DNA of 64,000 nt from positions 18,524 through 82,523 of IMG/VR virus record IMGVR_UViG_3300033571_013388, one strand, 5' to 3'. The DNA is from a virus. Positions 44,283-54,748 of this stretch are shown here, in pieces. A program made the position numbers and the translations under genes. Position 1 is the stretch's first letter, and each line of letters begins with the position of its first letter. Below the pieces are notes generated by a model. That model saw only the letters and a list, made by a program, of their open reading frames with translations. It did not search any database and was not told where the DNA came from.

Positions 44283-47200
44283 TTATCTATTTTTAGCATT
44301 TTCATAACTAAATTTTATTTTTTTATTTGGATTTAAATTTTCCCACGTTTTAATTAAAGCTTTAGCTACGTCTAAAGCACAAAATTTAGCACTAGCTGAA
44401 TTATTTGCAACATCACCATACAAAGAAGTTATTTGATAATAACCACCACCATTTTGGTATTTTTTGGCAATATCTACATTAGGACCAAAATATGTTGGCA
44501 TAGACGCAAACTCTAAAGCTAAATCTGTTATTGCTTTTTGTAAATCTAATTCATTGCCATCGCCTTTAAAATAATTTATTAAACCTTTTCTATAACCAGC
44601 ACCATCAATTATTAACCAAATACCAGCTTTTTCTTGTTTTTCTGAATTAAAAATGTCATTTTTAGAAAAACCTAAATTTTCAACCATAGCTTTAAATGTT
44701 TCTGGTATTAATTGGTATTTTCCAACAGCAAAAATCCTGTCTTCGTTTCCTTTTGGTAAATTTTGTAAATCCATTATTTGTTTAATAGTAAATGTTGATG
44801 GTTTGTAATTTTTAATGCCAGAGCTACCAGCATTTCCTGTGTTATAAGCATCATAACTTTTGCTCCCGCTTTCAACATTTGCTACCAAATCTCTTATTGG
44901 TTTTGTAGCGGTTAATTTAGGAACCAAAGTATCATTTAATGCTAAATCAGTTTTAATTGAGCCAACATTAAAATCACCGCATTTAAATGATTCTGTTGGT
45001 TGAACCCAACCACCTAATGAACCTAACGGTCTAGTTGCTTCTGAAGGGTTTATATTTGCAGCATCTATAGTATCAATCAATGACATATATAAATCACCAG
45101 CTTCAAATATTGGAGTTACTGGTTTCCTTAATCTACTACCTGTAAAACTAGTAGTCATATGATTAGGTTTTATACTATGTTTAACTTTAGTAATAACATA
45201 AGCACCATGAAACATTGGTATATTTTCCAATTGAAAATACATCATTGGTTGAATCATAGCATTACCCATCATTTCAACTTCAACCTTATAACTTCTAGTA
45301 GAATAAACATTGTAAATATTTTGACCAGCTAAAGTTCTGTATGTTTCAGCACCTTTTTGAGATATGTCATCCATTATTTGTAAAGACTCTGCTGTTTCGG
45401 CAAATTCACTTTGGTCTAAAGTAATATCTTTAAAAATATTTTGATTTTGTTGTCCAAACCTTACTCTAAAAAAAACAGTTGGGTCTTCGTAATCATTCAT
45501 AAGGCTTGTAAAATCTTTAGGTACATCAGTTAATAGCGATTCACCTACTTTAATATCAAAACCATCGTTTGGGTAATTTGAACCTTTAAAATCTAAGTGT
45601 TTCGATGATTGACCAGCATACATACAAATAAATGAAGGACCACCAACATCACTATCTCTATATGTTGGGTAAGGTGTAAAAATACTCTGAACTTTTTCTG
45701 ATTGTCTATAATTTATAAAAGACGGCAATGCAATAAAATCAAAATTATTGGATGATAGAATCTGTGTAACCATATCATACAAACTAGTGTTTGGTTGCGT
45801 CTTCATTATATCATGTATAGGAAAAGGATTAACCGCAAATCTATCACCAATATCTTCAAAAGACCTACTTACAAATCTGAAACTATCTATTAATCGAGGT
45901 TTTACAGAATCAGAATCAGTTCTTTTTTTGGCCAATTTTGAATCCGTTTCATTCCTTACACCACATTGAAAAAAAACACTATCACCATCTTCTGATTGAG
46001 ACACCCATTTATCATACATGTTTTTACATGTTCGGTATAACATAAATTTTATCAAATTATCATCAGCAGTACCAAATATACTATTTTTAATTTCTTTTTT
46101 TTGTTGTTCCTCGGTTATAGGTTCCATACCTTTAAAATTTTCTAAAAAAGTATTGACATATAACTCAGCATTTTCTTTTGATATAACAACATTACTTACA
46201 TTATTTTGATTTACTAGTAGATTTTGTTTATCCCATATTCTATATGACATGTTTGACACGATGACTTCTTTTTGTAAAACACTAGTCAAAGTTTTTGTAA
46301 CAGCGGCATCATCTTTTATTTCCAAAAAATAATTGTCTTTAAAATTAAGTGATAAGTATGGGTTAAAAATAACATAGTTATCAAAATTATCACCATAAAG
46401 TTGTTTCATGTTGGTTGTGTTTACGAAAAATTCGTCACCAGTTTGTGTTAAAACACCGCCATTTAAAGTAGTCGCTGCTTGATAAGTTTGCGCCCAAGTG
46501 CCTTGTGTGGTTAATTCTAATTCAGACTTAATTGCATTCCAGTCATCACTATTAACAAAATCTAAAAAGAAATTTTTAAATTCTTCTTTTGCTTGATTTG
46601 GTAATTTCAATAAAACTTCATCTATTTTTTTATAATCAAAAAAATATGAATCTTTGTTAATGAATGACATAGGCATACCTTGAAATTTTTGTAATTTATC
46701 ATCTATTGGGATTCCTAAAACAGTAAATTCACTAAAAGTCAAATATTCATCTTTTTTTGGATATATATTTGGGTCTGTCAGTGGTGATTTATTTCCAAAT
46801 GTTGGTATCAATGAAGTTCCATCAAAAAAAGTAATTGGGTCAATTTGACTGTCATTTCTCCAAAGCAAACCACCAACAAAAGCAGCCCATAATTTTGGAA
46901 CGTATACAAATCCAGCTCTGTATTTAAATAAATTTAATATTTCACTATCTTTTACACCAAAAATTAAATTTTCTGATTCATCATATTGAAAAATTGTACC
47001 ATTTCTAGTTGAAAGAGATAGCTCATTTGTTTTTGTTATTAACCCATTCCATGGTAATGTGTGTAAAAATAAAAAAGCTTTAGCTTGTTCAGACTTTTGA
47101 CCATAATATAGTCTACTACCAAACAAACTAATCGGAACTATTTCATCAGATAAGATACCGTTATTTACAAAAGTATTTTGGGATAAATAAATAGAATCAG

Positions 47201-49982
47201 TAATTTTTCCCACACAAACACCAAAATGTATATATGGATATGATATATTTCCTTGACCTTCCTTAACTTGCTTGGCAGTTAATTCTATTGTTTTTCCAAA
47301 ATCTTTGTGTAACATTTTACTAGGTTCGGTAAACATATCGATTATGTTTCCTATTTTATTAGAAACTTTGTATTTAGATGGTTTTACATCAAATTGCGAA
47401 GATGTTGGTTGGCTTTGATTTTGTTGATTTGAAGCAGACCTAAAGTAGCCAAGACCATTTGCAAAAACGCCTTTACCTGTGTCAATTGAGTCTGAATAAA
47501 ATAATGTACTAAGTGATAAACCATTTAAATTATCATCACCCCAATTTAATTTACTAAATTCTTGTATACCATACAACCCACCAAAACAATTAAAACCAAC
47601 ACTATCAATATTATCTTCTATATTTTTTAATTTTTCTAGGTCTATTACTGATTCTGTGTTTAAATTAGTTGGTAAAGAATAGTTTGCAGCATCATTAACA
47701 TATGTTTCTTTTTTTACAATTTTAAGATATATTGAACCATCATCAATTGAAGAAGTTGGATTTGTTGGTGTTTCATAAAAATAACGATTACCTAAAAATA
47801 AACTACCGTTTTGTTGTTTATCTTTTAATTGTGTCAAATTAGTTGGCCACTCAGCTTCGTAAAACCCTTCATTTATTGGAAAATATTTATCTATATTTTT
47901 TGGTAAAATATATCTATAACGATAATTTCCATTTTCTTCGACAAAAATTGACGAATTTTCGTTGTTGATTAATCCTTTGGTTGTCTTGATTACACTTGTT
48001 GCACCTGAGCTTAATTGAGATAATGACTGAACAACGGTTGCTTTATTTGGTGTATCGGTCATCACAGCTTGGGCTTCTTGATTAGCCATTTGTATTATTT
48101 CATCAGATGTCAATGTATTTTCATTGTTTGTAATGCCTAAAAACGTTGCTGCCCTTATTAAAACCAAAACCAAAAGCTCATCTTTTGTTTTTGGGTTAAT
48201 TCTACTATATGGTGCTAATTGATTTCCGAAAACTCTTGTGTCTAAAGGATTTGATGGAACCCAGTTAGATTTTAGAGCTTCGGCTAATCTATCCATGTCA
48301 TTTTGTGTTTGAGCCTGTTTTATAAAAGCCTTTAACAAATCATTTATGAAAAACAATTCAGGTACATTATTTGGGTCGACTAAAACACCAGTTTCACCTA
48401 AATAAGCTTCTTCTAAAACATTATCTGTTTCTCTTCTATACTCTGGCCATGGATAATATTGTGGTATTAAAATATTAACTCCATTATTTTCAACAGATTT
48501 GTATGGTAAATCAGATAATAATTCAGGGTTTGTAAAAGCTCTTTTTAGTTCTGTAGTTCTATTTCCATCTAAATCGTCTATTGCTTTTTTTGAAACTTCG
48601 TATATACAATACATAAAAACCTCAGCAGCAGCTGTAAATATTTTAATTATGTTTCGTATAGAAGGGTCAAAATCTAATTCTGATTTAACTTCTAAACTTA
48701 ACCCTTTGGCCAAGTTCTTTTTAGTGGATTCAATGTCAGAATCTATTTTTGTAAGTTTATCGTTTAATTGTTTAAAAAGATTTGTATTGTCAACAACATT
48801 AAATTCAAAAGTGTCTTGCAAACCGTAATTGTTGTTGTTAATATAAGAAAGCAAACTTTTTCTTGTTTCTTCTGGGTTTGTTGAGCTTATTAGTTTTTTA
48901 TTAGCTTCAGAGTAATTGTTAGTTGAATCTGATAAAATCTTTAAAGTTAATTTATCATATTTTTTTATATTTATAAACTCATTTTTATCTAATTGTATAT
49001 CATTGTTTTCGTTAAATGTATCAACTAGTTGGTTAATAGATTCTCTATATGTTGTTGCCGCTTTTTCATAATCTTTATTTGTTGGGTCTATAATAGCAAA
49101 ATCATATGTGCTTGATTTTTTATTTATATCGACAGTTTCACTAAAATTTTGTATTGTGCCTCTTATATCGGTAATAATACCTATCTTGGTTTCAGCTAGC
49201 TTAAGTTGACTATATTCCTCGCTGTTAGATAGAATCCTACCAACACCATCATTTATTTTAGATATTTTATCATATAATCCATCCAACGTTATTAATTTTG
49301 GGTCTTCGTCTTTTAATTCTTTATATTTGTCACGACCTAAATTTGTATATTCTATAGCTTTTAAATAACCGATTAACATATCTGATAACATCGCATATGT
49401 ATATCCTACAAAGCTGGCAGTTATTTCAAAATTTCCAGTTTGTGAATTAAATCTAGATGTGAATTTTGTCATGTGCAAACAATATTGCACTGGTTGACCA
49501 TAATACCCTTTTATTTTTAATCTATATAATGGGTATGGTAGTTGGAAGAAAACAGAATAATCATTTTCATTGTTAGCTGTTTTATCTTCATTTTGAAAAA
49601 TAGCACTACCTCTAACATCAATAAATTGAATTGTTATCATCGGTGCAAAAGAAGAATTAAAATCTATATCTATAGATGTAATTCCTAAATTTTCATTTGA
49701 ATTTTTATTCTCAAAACTAGTTGTTAATTCTGTAAATTTTGTTGTTAAAAAACGTTTGCTACCAAAACTTTCACCTTGGATAAAATTTATTTTAATTCCT
49801 TTATTGCTTTCTACACTGTTGGCAACCGCTTTTTTTGTAAGAAGAGTCCTACCTTTTTTTTCTGTGGTTAATTCAACAAAAATTGTCAAATCTTCATTAG
49901 GAACAAAAAAATTAGAGCTTGAGTTTTGCCCGTTAAAACTATTTGGGTCAACTATGTATTGATTATTTAATCTATTGGCCAT
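44283..49982 (-). CDS. Giant baseplate hub protein with C-terminal lysozyme-like domain
   Basis: The 1899-residue protein begins with hub-like beta segments (IKINFIQGESFGSKRFLTT, GITSIDIDFNSSFAPMITI). Near residues 1600-1660 is a gp27/gpD-type ending (VEVEMMGNAMIQPMMYFQ, GAYVITKVKHSIKPNHM). The last 180 residues resemble the lambda R transglycosylase fold: catalytic-type VESGSKSYDAYNTG, AVGKYQLIPETFKAM, SEKQEKAGIWLI and FASMPTYFG. In T4 hub (gp27) and lysozyme (gp5) are separate proteins of a complex; here they are one chain. It should puncture the envelope and digest peptidoglycan locally. Residues 250-900 are extra, of unknown role. The start overlaps the gp53-like gene by 11 bases. Confidence 0.8.
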   Translation of the reverse strand: MANRLNNQYIVDPNSFNGQNSSSNFFVPNEDLTIFVELTTEKKGRTLLTKKAVANSVESNKGIKINFIQGESFGSKRFLTTKFTELTTSFENKNSNENLGITSIDIDFNSSFAPMITIQFIDVRGSAIFQNEDKTANNENDYSVFFQLPYPLYRLKIKGYYGQPVQYCLHMTKFTSRFNSQTGNFEITASFVGYTYAMLSDMLIGYLKAIEYTNLGRDKYKELKDEDPKLITLDGLYDKISKINDGVGRILSNSEEYSQLKLAETKIGIITDIRGTIQNFSETVDINKKSSTYDFAIIDPTNKDYEKAATTYRESINQLVDTFNENNDIQLDKNEFINIKKYDKLTLKILSDSTNNYSEANKKLISSTNPEETRKSLLSYINNNNYGLQDTFEFNVVDNTNLFKQLNDKLTKIDSDIESTKKNLAKGLSLEVKSELDFDPSIRNIIKIFTAAAEVFMYCIYEVSKKAIDDLDGNRTTELKRAFTNPELLSDLPYKSVENNGVNILIPQYYPWPEYRRETDNVLEEAYLGETGVLVDPNNVPELFFINDLLKAFIKQAQTQNDMDRLAEALKSNWVPSNPLDTRVFGNQLAPYSRINPKTKDELLVLVLIRAATFLGITNNENTLTSDEIIQMANQEAQAVMTDTPNKATVVQSLSQLSSGATSVIKTTKGLINNENSSIFVEENGNYRYRYILPKNIDKYFPINEGFYEAEWPTNLTQLKDKQQNGSLFLGNRYFYETPTNPTSSIDDGSIYLKIVKKETYVNDAANYSLPTNLNTESVIDLEKLKNIEDNIDSVGFNCFGGLYGIQEFSKLNWGDDNLNGLSLSTLFYSDSIDTGKGVFANGLGYFRSASNQQNQSQPTSSQFDVKPSKYKVSNKIGNIIDMFTEPSKMLHKDFGKTIELTAKQVKEGQGNISYPYIHFGVCVGKITDSIYLSQNTFVNNGILSDEIVPISLFGSRLYYGQKSEQAKAFLFLHTLPWNGLITKTNELSLSTRNGTIFQYDESENLIFGVKDSEILNLFKYRAGFVYVPKLWAAFVGGLLWRNDSQIDPITFFDGTSLIPTFGNKSPLTDPNIYPKKDEYLTFSEFTVLGIPIDDKLQKFQGMPMSFINKDSYFFDYKKIDEVLLKLPNQAKEEFKNFFLDFVNSDDWNAIKSELELTTQGTWAQTYQAATTLNGGVLTQTGDEFFVNTTNMKQLYGDNFDNYVIFNPYLSLNFKDNYFLEIKDDAAVTKTLTSVLQKEVIVSNMSYRIWDKQNLLVNQNNVSNVVISKENAELYVNTFLENFKGMEPITEEQQKKEIKNSIFGTADDNLIKFMLYRTCKNMYDKWVSQSEDGDSVFFQCGVRNETDSKLAKKRTDSDSVKPRLIDSFRFVSRSFEDIGDRFAVNPFPIHDIMKTQPNTSLYDMVTQILSSNNFDFIALPSFINYRQSEKVQSIFTPYPTYRDSDVGGPSFICMYAGQSSKHLDFKGSNYPNDGFDIKVGESLLTDVPKDFTSLMNDYEDPTVFFRVRFGQQNQNIFKDITLDQSEFAETAESLQIMDDISQKGAETYRTLAGQNIYNVYSTRSYKVEVEMMGNAMIQPMMYFQLENIPMFHGAYVITKVKHSIKPNHMTTSFTGSRLRKPVTPIFEAGDLYMSLIDTIDAANINPSEATRPLGSLGGWVQPTESFKCGDFNVGSIKTDLALNDTLVPKLTATKPIRDLVANVESGSKSYDAYNTGNAGSSGIKNYKPSTFTIKQIMDLQNLPKGNEDRIFAVGKYQLIPETFKAMVENLGFSKNDIFNSEKQEKAGIWLIIDGAGYRKGLINYFKGDGNELDLQKAITDLALEFASMPTYFGPNVDIAKKYQNGGGYYQITSLYGDVANNSASAKFCALDVAKALIKTWENLNPNKKIKFSYENAKNR

Positions 49983-50292
49983 AAAGTAGAGTATATGTTT
50001 TAACTTCGTTTATATATCTTTGAACAGCATTGTCATACGGAAAAGGAACCCTTATTGGTGACATGTCTGGGATATTAAACTCCAACCCACCAAATTGAGG
50101 ATTCGCCAATAATATCAACCAACCACTGTATGGGTTATTATAATATGTGTTGCTTATTTTGTCAAGTCTACTAACACCTTTTTTATAAACCGCAAGCTTG
50201 TCGCTATCGACTCTAGGTATTGTTATTCCTGGTAATGGTCTAATTTGACCATTTTCTCTAAAGTTAGCATATCTATCAAAATATTGTGCCAT
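49972..50292 (-). CDS. 53: Baseplate wedge protein gp53-like
   Basis: The 106-residue protein matches the gp53/LysM-like wedge pattern: VSRLDKISNTYYNNPYSGWLILLANP, with a short Tyr-rich C-terminus. In T4, gp53 (196 residues) clamps neighbouring wedges together during baseplate assembly. This copy is shorter and lacks most of the C-terminal half. It lies between two giant baseplate genes, which fits the role. Confidence 0.75.
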   Translation of the reverse strand: MAQYFDRYANFRENGQIRPLPGITIPRVDSDKLAVYKKGVSRLDKISNTYYNNPYSGWLILLANPQFGGLEFNIPDMSPIRVPFPYDNAVQRYINEVKTYTLLYGQ

Positions 50293-50299
50293 GTTTATT

Positions 50300-53200
50300 T
50301 TATGAATTATATATGGATACTGCGTTATAATTTAGGTTGAAATTAAATAATTGGATTCTTTTACCATTATACCTAAGTTCAAACGTAAATTGGTTATTAT
50401 ATGTAAAAACACTTAAATCTAAATTTTGAATTCTATATTTATAACCACATTCGTAATCAAAATAATCGCATCCAAATGCGTTTGGGACAAATAAACTTTT
50501 TAAACCTGTTTCACCTAAATCACTTGTATATTTAATAAGTTTGTTATTGAAAAAGTTTGTTCCAGTCGCACTTAAATTTCTAACGTTGCTTTGTGGTGTT
50601 TGTTGTGATAAAACAAAAGAAATACCTTTATTAAAATAATCTATAGCCTTTTGATTGTCATTTCCAAATGAAGCCAATATAAAGTCACCGTTTTCATCAA
50701 ATATATTTTTTTGATTTAAAAGTATCGTCACGTCATAAGTATTATTTTCACCAGCAACAGGTTCTAGTTTAACATATTTAACTGATGTTATTTCAGGTTC
50801 AGTGGTTCCAGTTGTTGGAGTTGACAATGGAGCTTTTTTAGCAGCTGCATCAAGTTCTTCATCACACGCTTCAGTTTGATTTATTTCTGGTTCAATTTGT
50901 TTTTCAGAAACAACTGAACTAGTACTATACTTATTTATGTTTATTTCACCATTTACCAAACCATATTTTTTATCAGCATCATAACTGGGTTTATATGTAT
51001 CTGGGTTAATACCAACTAAATCATCTTTTGTTGCAATATAATCAGCTCTTGGGTCGTAAACATGGGTATTTGCGTAATAGTTAAATGACAAAGCGTTTTG
51101 TAATTTATTTATAGGTCCAATAAGAGATGAACCACCAATAATTTTAAGTGATAACGTTACGTTAGCTATCATTGGTTGAACACCAATTCCTTCTGGATTT
51201 AAATCCCAAACAAGTGGTTCGTAATCAATTGATAGATTATCTATAACCACTTTAGTATGGAAAAAGTCACCAATTCTTAAAATACAAATTGGTGGTCTAC
51301 CAAAGGCCAAATTATTGGTATTAGACGACTCTGTTGTTGGTCCTTGCCTTGTACATTGTTGTAAAAAGGTTAATCTAGAATTTAACCCCTCTGGTGTCAT
51401 AGAGTGAAAAGCTGGGTGAAAATATCTTATTTTTTCTCTAAACGAATCAAAAACAAAACTATCGGTTTGTTTTAGTTTTTCAAAATACGTAGCTTCATTA
51501 TAGAATCTATTACTTATTTTAGTATTGACTTCAAAGTTTTGTTTTTTAACAACTGGTGTTGGGGTTACCTTATCTTGAATAGCCAAGTTAACATCATACT
51601 CTATAACAATCCTTGATACTCTATATATTTTACATGGACCTATGTCATCATCGTTAATATCGGTACATAATTCTGCTTCTGTTGGGTCTAATATCCCAAC
51701 TTCTGTTGTAATTCTATTATCAATTCCATCTATAAAAGTTTTTAAAAAATTAGAAGCGGATTTATTTCTTTCTTCAATTAATTTTTGATTATTTTCTTTC
51801 GTGCCTTGTGCGTTAGCATATGAAGTTATAGTTATTTTACAATACTTACATTTTCCGTTCATATATGTAGATAAACCATTATATAAATTAATGTCAGAAA
51901 CACCACTATATTCAACCCCATCTATTACTATTTCAGCACTATTAAAACCAAAATTTGTATGGTCATTGTATGGTATACCAGTTAATTGACCTATTGTAAA
52001 ATCAAGACCATATCCAAGACCAGGAGGGTCTCTACGATTTGTACCTATTATAGAATTACCATTATTAAAATTATTATCTAAACCATTTTCATAACCACTA
52101 GTTATAGCATAATTTACATCATAAGCTTCATTTGGATAGTATATATCAAATCTAAGTGGGTCTGGTATTGGTGTGTCTAAAACTTGTTGTTGAGGTTCTT
52201 GAACTTCTCTTTCAACAATTGAGCTAATTTCTGATACGGTAAGTCTTTCAGCAAATCTGTTATTAGGTTCAACACAACCTGCAACAAAAGAAGCAACATA
52301 ATTATCACTTGGACCTAGAGCACCTCTAAATGAATTCATATAGCTAGAATGGTCTACAATTATACTAAAAGATAACGATGCAGTTCTTTCTGTGTTATTA
52401 TAAGTATAAACAGGTTCACCTCTACCAATAAAATTTGTTGCTTCCCAATTAACAGAAGCGGATTCGTTAAATTGAATATTATAAGGTGGGAACCACATTA
52501 TTCTACCTTTTGTTTCAGTAATCAAATCGCCTGGACCAACTTCTACTGGTGGTAAATTAGCTTCCTGACTATACCATGCTAAGTTTTCAATTGACAACAT
52601 ATAATTTTTTGGGTCTGAAATGCTAGTCTGATTTCCTTTGCTATCGTAAACACTATATTTATCATCAATATAAGGCGCTATCTTAACAAACCCATTGCTA
52701 TCTAATGTTGAATTTACGGTCTTGAATCTGAAATAAGAATCACCAAATAATTTAGATGTTTCAGTTAATCCAGAGTTTCTAACCATCTTGGAAACAGTGT
52801 CATACCTATCTAATGTAGTCCAACTTCTACAATATGTGTTTTCGGCTGTTGCACCTTTATTTATTATAGTACCATCTTCACTATATAAGTCTCCACTTAC
52901 AACAGCACTACCTTTTGAAATCATTCCGTTATTTGCTGTTTCTATTTGACTTGAGTGTTTGTCTTTATCACCTTTAACACTAATGATATTTTTCATACCC
53001 TTACTATCAAATAATTTTTGTGTTTTAACCAATAAAGATTTTTTATTACCGTTTATATTTGCATAGTCTGCATTTGAGTTCACATTTCCACCAATAAAAC
53101 TTCCCCAAGAAAAACTTATATCACTTATTTTTCGATTATCATATGTTGAGGTTGTATTTGGTTGTCCAGCAATAAACCCATCCTTATTTTCTTCTGGTGA

Positions 53201-54538
53201 TTGAAAATCATACTCGCTAATCATTTCACTTCTGTTATAACTTATTTCAGGTATAATACTATTTGGGTCTGGTATTGCAAAAGGATATATGGTACCTTTA
53301 TCTGCATCATAAAAAGCATATAAATTTGGATTTATAGCTTTTCTGCCTCTATTATCTAAATATCCTGGAACATAACCACTTCTAAAAGGTGTTGTTGAAG
53401 GGTTGTCGTTTTCTGTTGTACCAATTAAACTAGCGTTTACATTAGCTATCAAAGATTGTATCTGACCTTTACCAGTATTTAAAATCATTGAATTGGCTCT
53501 TTCAATATTACCCGAATTGCTTTCTGATAGAAATATAGAACCTGCTTCATTTAAATAACTAATTGGTACTTGAAACCCTAATACTCTTGATGTATAATCA
53601 GCTATACGTCCACCTAGACTACCTGGTACGGTGATTGTATAATTTGGTCTAAATCCAGATAGGTTACCAGTCTTAATCAAACTTAAAACATTTTCTTCAA
53701 CATTCAACGCACCAAGCAAATCTTCTTGAATGTTAAAAGCAGCATTGTTAGCCAAAGCCAATGCTAATTGTTGACCACCAATCAAACCCAATTTTGTGTC
53801 ATTGATTAAACCAGTGGCACCTAAAACTCTACCTACTAACGAGGCTCTAACATCATAATTGGTTACAACACCACCTTTGGCTAACCCTAAACCATTACCG
53901 TCCAATATACTACCTATGATATTTGCAGCTTGAACACCAGCATTACCACCACCATTTAAACCACCAAATACATCCAAATAACTATCTAACTGTTGAGAGA
54001 ATCCAGCTGGCTGTAATGATATGAAATCAGCCATATCAATTTGTTTTGCTGTATCAACATATAAATTAAATAAAGTTAAGTCTTTCCTAAACTCAGCATA
54101 ATTGGTTTTACCAAATAAACCATATTGAGTTACTTGTTGGCTTGCTGTTGTTGGGTATGATTGTATTCCTTGAGGAAAATCAACATTACCAAAAACACCT
54201 TGAGTCTTTTGAATATATTCTATATCAAATAATGAAGGTGATGTTGGTTCATCATCTTTATATTGATTTGGTAAAATTGCTATTGAATATCTTAATAAAC
54301 CTTCTGTTTCAAGTGGTAAACCAAATGGAACTACGTTGGCATTTCCATTTATACTAGTATCTAAAACAGGTTCACCAATTCTAGGACCACCATTTATTGA
54401 TGTTGATAAGAAAGGATATTGTGGTAATAAATTTTTGTTTAATAAAAAGTCTCTATACCCAAGACCAGTAGCAGTATTGGTTATACTATTTTTGGTACTT
54501 GGTGATGGTGCTGACGTATTATAAAATGGAAAAGCCAT
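50300..54538 (-). CDS. Giant baseplate protein with OmpA-like insert
   Basis: The 1412-residue protein (MAFPFYNTSAPSPSTKN...) is rich in Asn, Ser and Gly with many beta segments. Around residues 640-720 is a conserved-looking block (GRIMWFPPYNIQFNESASV, WEATNFIGRGEPVYTYNNTER, LSFSIIVDHSSY) typical of baseplate or hub-associated proteins. Residues about 870-935 carry an OmpA-like peptidoglycan-binding pattern: GVSDINLYNGLSTYM, KITITSYANAQG, then NQKLIEERNKSASNFL (NxxL...R). A periplasm-facing peptidoglycan contact during entry is inferred. It lies between the tape measure and gp53, with its own AT motif at 54555-54562. Confidence 0.75.
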   Translation of the reverse strand: MAFPFYNTSAPSPSTKNSITNTATGLGYRDFLLNKNLLPQYPFLSTSINGGPRIGEPVLDTSINGNANVVPFGLPLETEGLLRYSIAILPNQYKDDEPTSPSLFDIEYIQKTQGVFGNVDFPQGIQSYPTTASQQVTQYGLFGKTNYAEFRKDLTLFNLYVDTAKQIDMADFISLQPAGFSQQLDSYLDVFGGLNGGGNAGVQAANIIGSILDGNGLGLAKGGVVTNYDVRASLVGRVLGATGLINDTKLGLIGGQQLALALANNAAFNIQEDLLGALNVEENVLSLIKTGNLSGFRPNYTITVPGSLGGRIADYTSRVLGFQVPISYLNEAGSIFLSESNSGNIERANSMILNTGKGQIQSLIANVNASLIGTTENDNPSTTPFRSGYVPGYLDNRGRKAINPNLYAFYDADKGTIYPFAIPDPNSIIPEISYNRSEMISEYDFQSPEENKDGFIAGQPNTTSTYDNRKISDISFSWGSFIGGNVNSNADYANINGNKKSLLVKTQKLFDSKGMKNIISVKGDKDKHSSQIETANNGMISKGSAVVSGDLYSEDGTIINKGATAENTYCRSWTTLDRYDTVSKMVRNSGLTETSKLFGDSYFRFKTVNSTLDSNGFVKIAPYIDDKYSVYDSKGNQTSISDPKNYMLSIENLAWYSQEANLPPVEVGPGDLITETKGRIMWFPPYNIQFNESASVNWEATNFIGRGEPVYTYNNTERTASLSFSIIVDHSSYMNSFRGALGPSDNYVASFVAGCVEPNNRFAERLTVSEISSIVEREVQEPQQQVLDTPIPDPLRFDIYYPNEAYDVNYAITSGYENGLDNNFNNGNSIIGTNRRDPPGLGYGLDFTIGQLTGIPYNDHTNFGFNSAEIVIDGVEYSGVSDINLYNGLSTYMNGKCKYCKITITSYANAQGTKENNQKLIEERNKSASNFLKTFIDGIDNRITTEVGILDPTEAELCTDINDDDIGPCKIYRVSRIVIEYDVNLAIQDKVTPTPVVKKQNFEVNTKISNRFYNEATYFEKLKQTDSFVFDSFREKIRYFHPAFHSMTPEGLNSRLTFLQQCTRQGPTTESSNTNNLAFGRPPICILRIGDFFHTKVVIDNLSIDYEPLVWDLNPEGIGVQPMIANVTLSLKIIGGSSLIGPINKLQNALSFNYYANTHVYDPRADYIATKDDLVGINPDTYKPSYDADKKYGLVNGEININKYSTSSVVSEKQIEPEINQTEACDEELDAAAKKAPLSTPTTGTTEPEITSVKYVKLEPVAGENNTYDVTILLNQKNIFDENGDFILASFGNDNQKAIDYFNKGISFVLSQQTPQSNVRNLSATGTNFFNNKLIKYTSDLGETGLKSLFVPNAFGCDYFDYECGYKYRIQNLDLSVFTYNNQFTFELRYNGKRIQLFNFNLNYNAVSIYNS

Positions 54539-54554
54539 AGTATCTTATTTTGTA

Positions 54555-54562
54555 TATAAATA
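54555..54562 (-). promoter_or_regulatory. Candidate late-promoter motif
   Basis: TATTTATA (context AGTATTTATATA) on the minus strand, 16 nt before the ATG of the 1412-residue gene. Confidence 0.35.
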
Positions 54563-54618
54563 CTATTGTACCATAATTTTTATTAAAATAAATGATTAGG
54601 ATATGTATGAAATAAAAA

Positions 54619-54637
54619 AAGGCACAGTTAGTGCCTT
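54619..54637 (-). terminator. Terminator downstream of the tape measure gene
   Basis: A 7-bp stem AAGGCAC/GTGCCTT with a 5-nt loop is followed by T7 on the minus strand. It lies about 160 bases after the tape measure stop. Confidence 0.8.
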
Positions 54638-54660
54638 ATTATATTTTTTAATATAAAACA

Positions 54661-54714
54661 TTTTATATTATTATATTTTATATATTATTATATTATTATA
54701 TTATTATATTATAA
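54661..54714. repeat. TTATTATA-type AT microsatellite
   Basis: An uninterrupted stretch of A and T with tandem TTATTATAT-like units lies between the tape measure stop and its terminator. It is non-coding. Confidence 0.75.
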
Positions 54715-54716
54715 TG

Positions 54717-54748
54717 CAAATAAACCGTTTTTTTTTGATAAAGTCAAG
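54717..54748 (-). promoter_or_regulatory. Host-type promoter between tape measure and the 1412-residue gene
   Basis: CTTG (54748-54745, within CTTGACTTT), 20 nt, TTTATTTG (54724-54717) on the minus strand. It lies upstream of the terminator at 54619-54637, so its transcript may be short or regulated. Confidence 0.5.
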
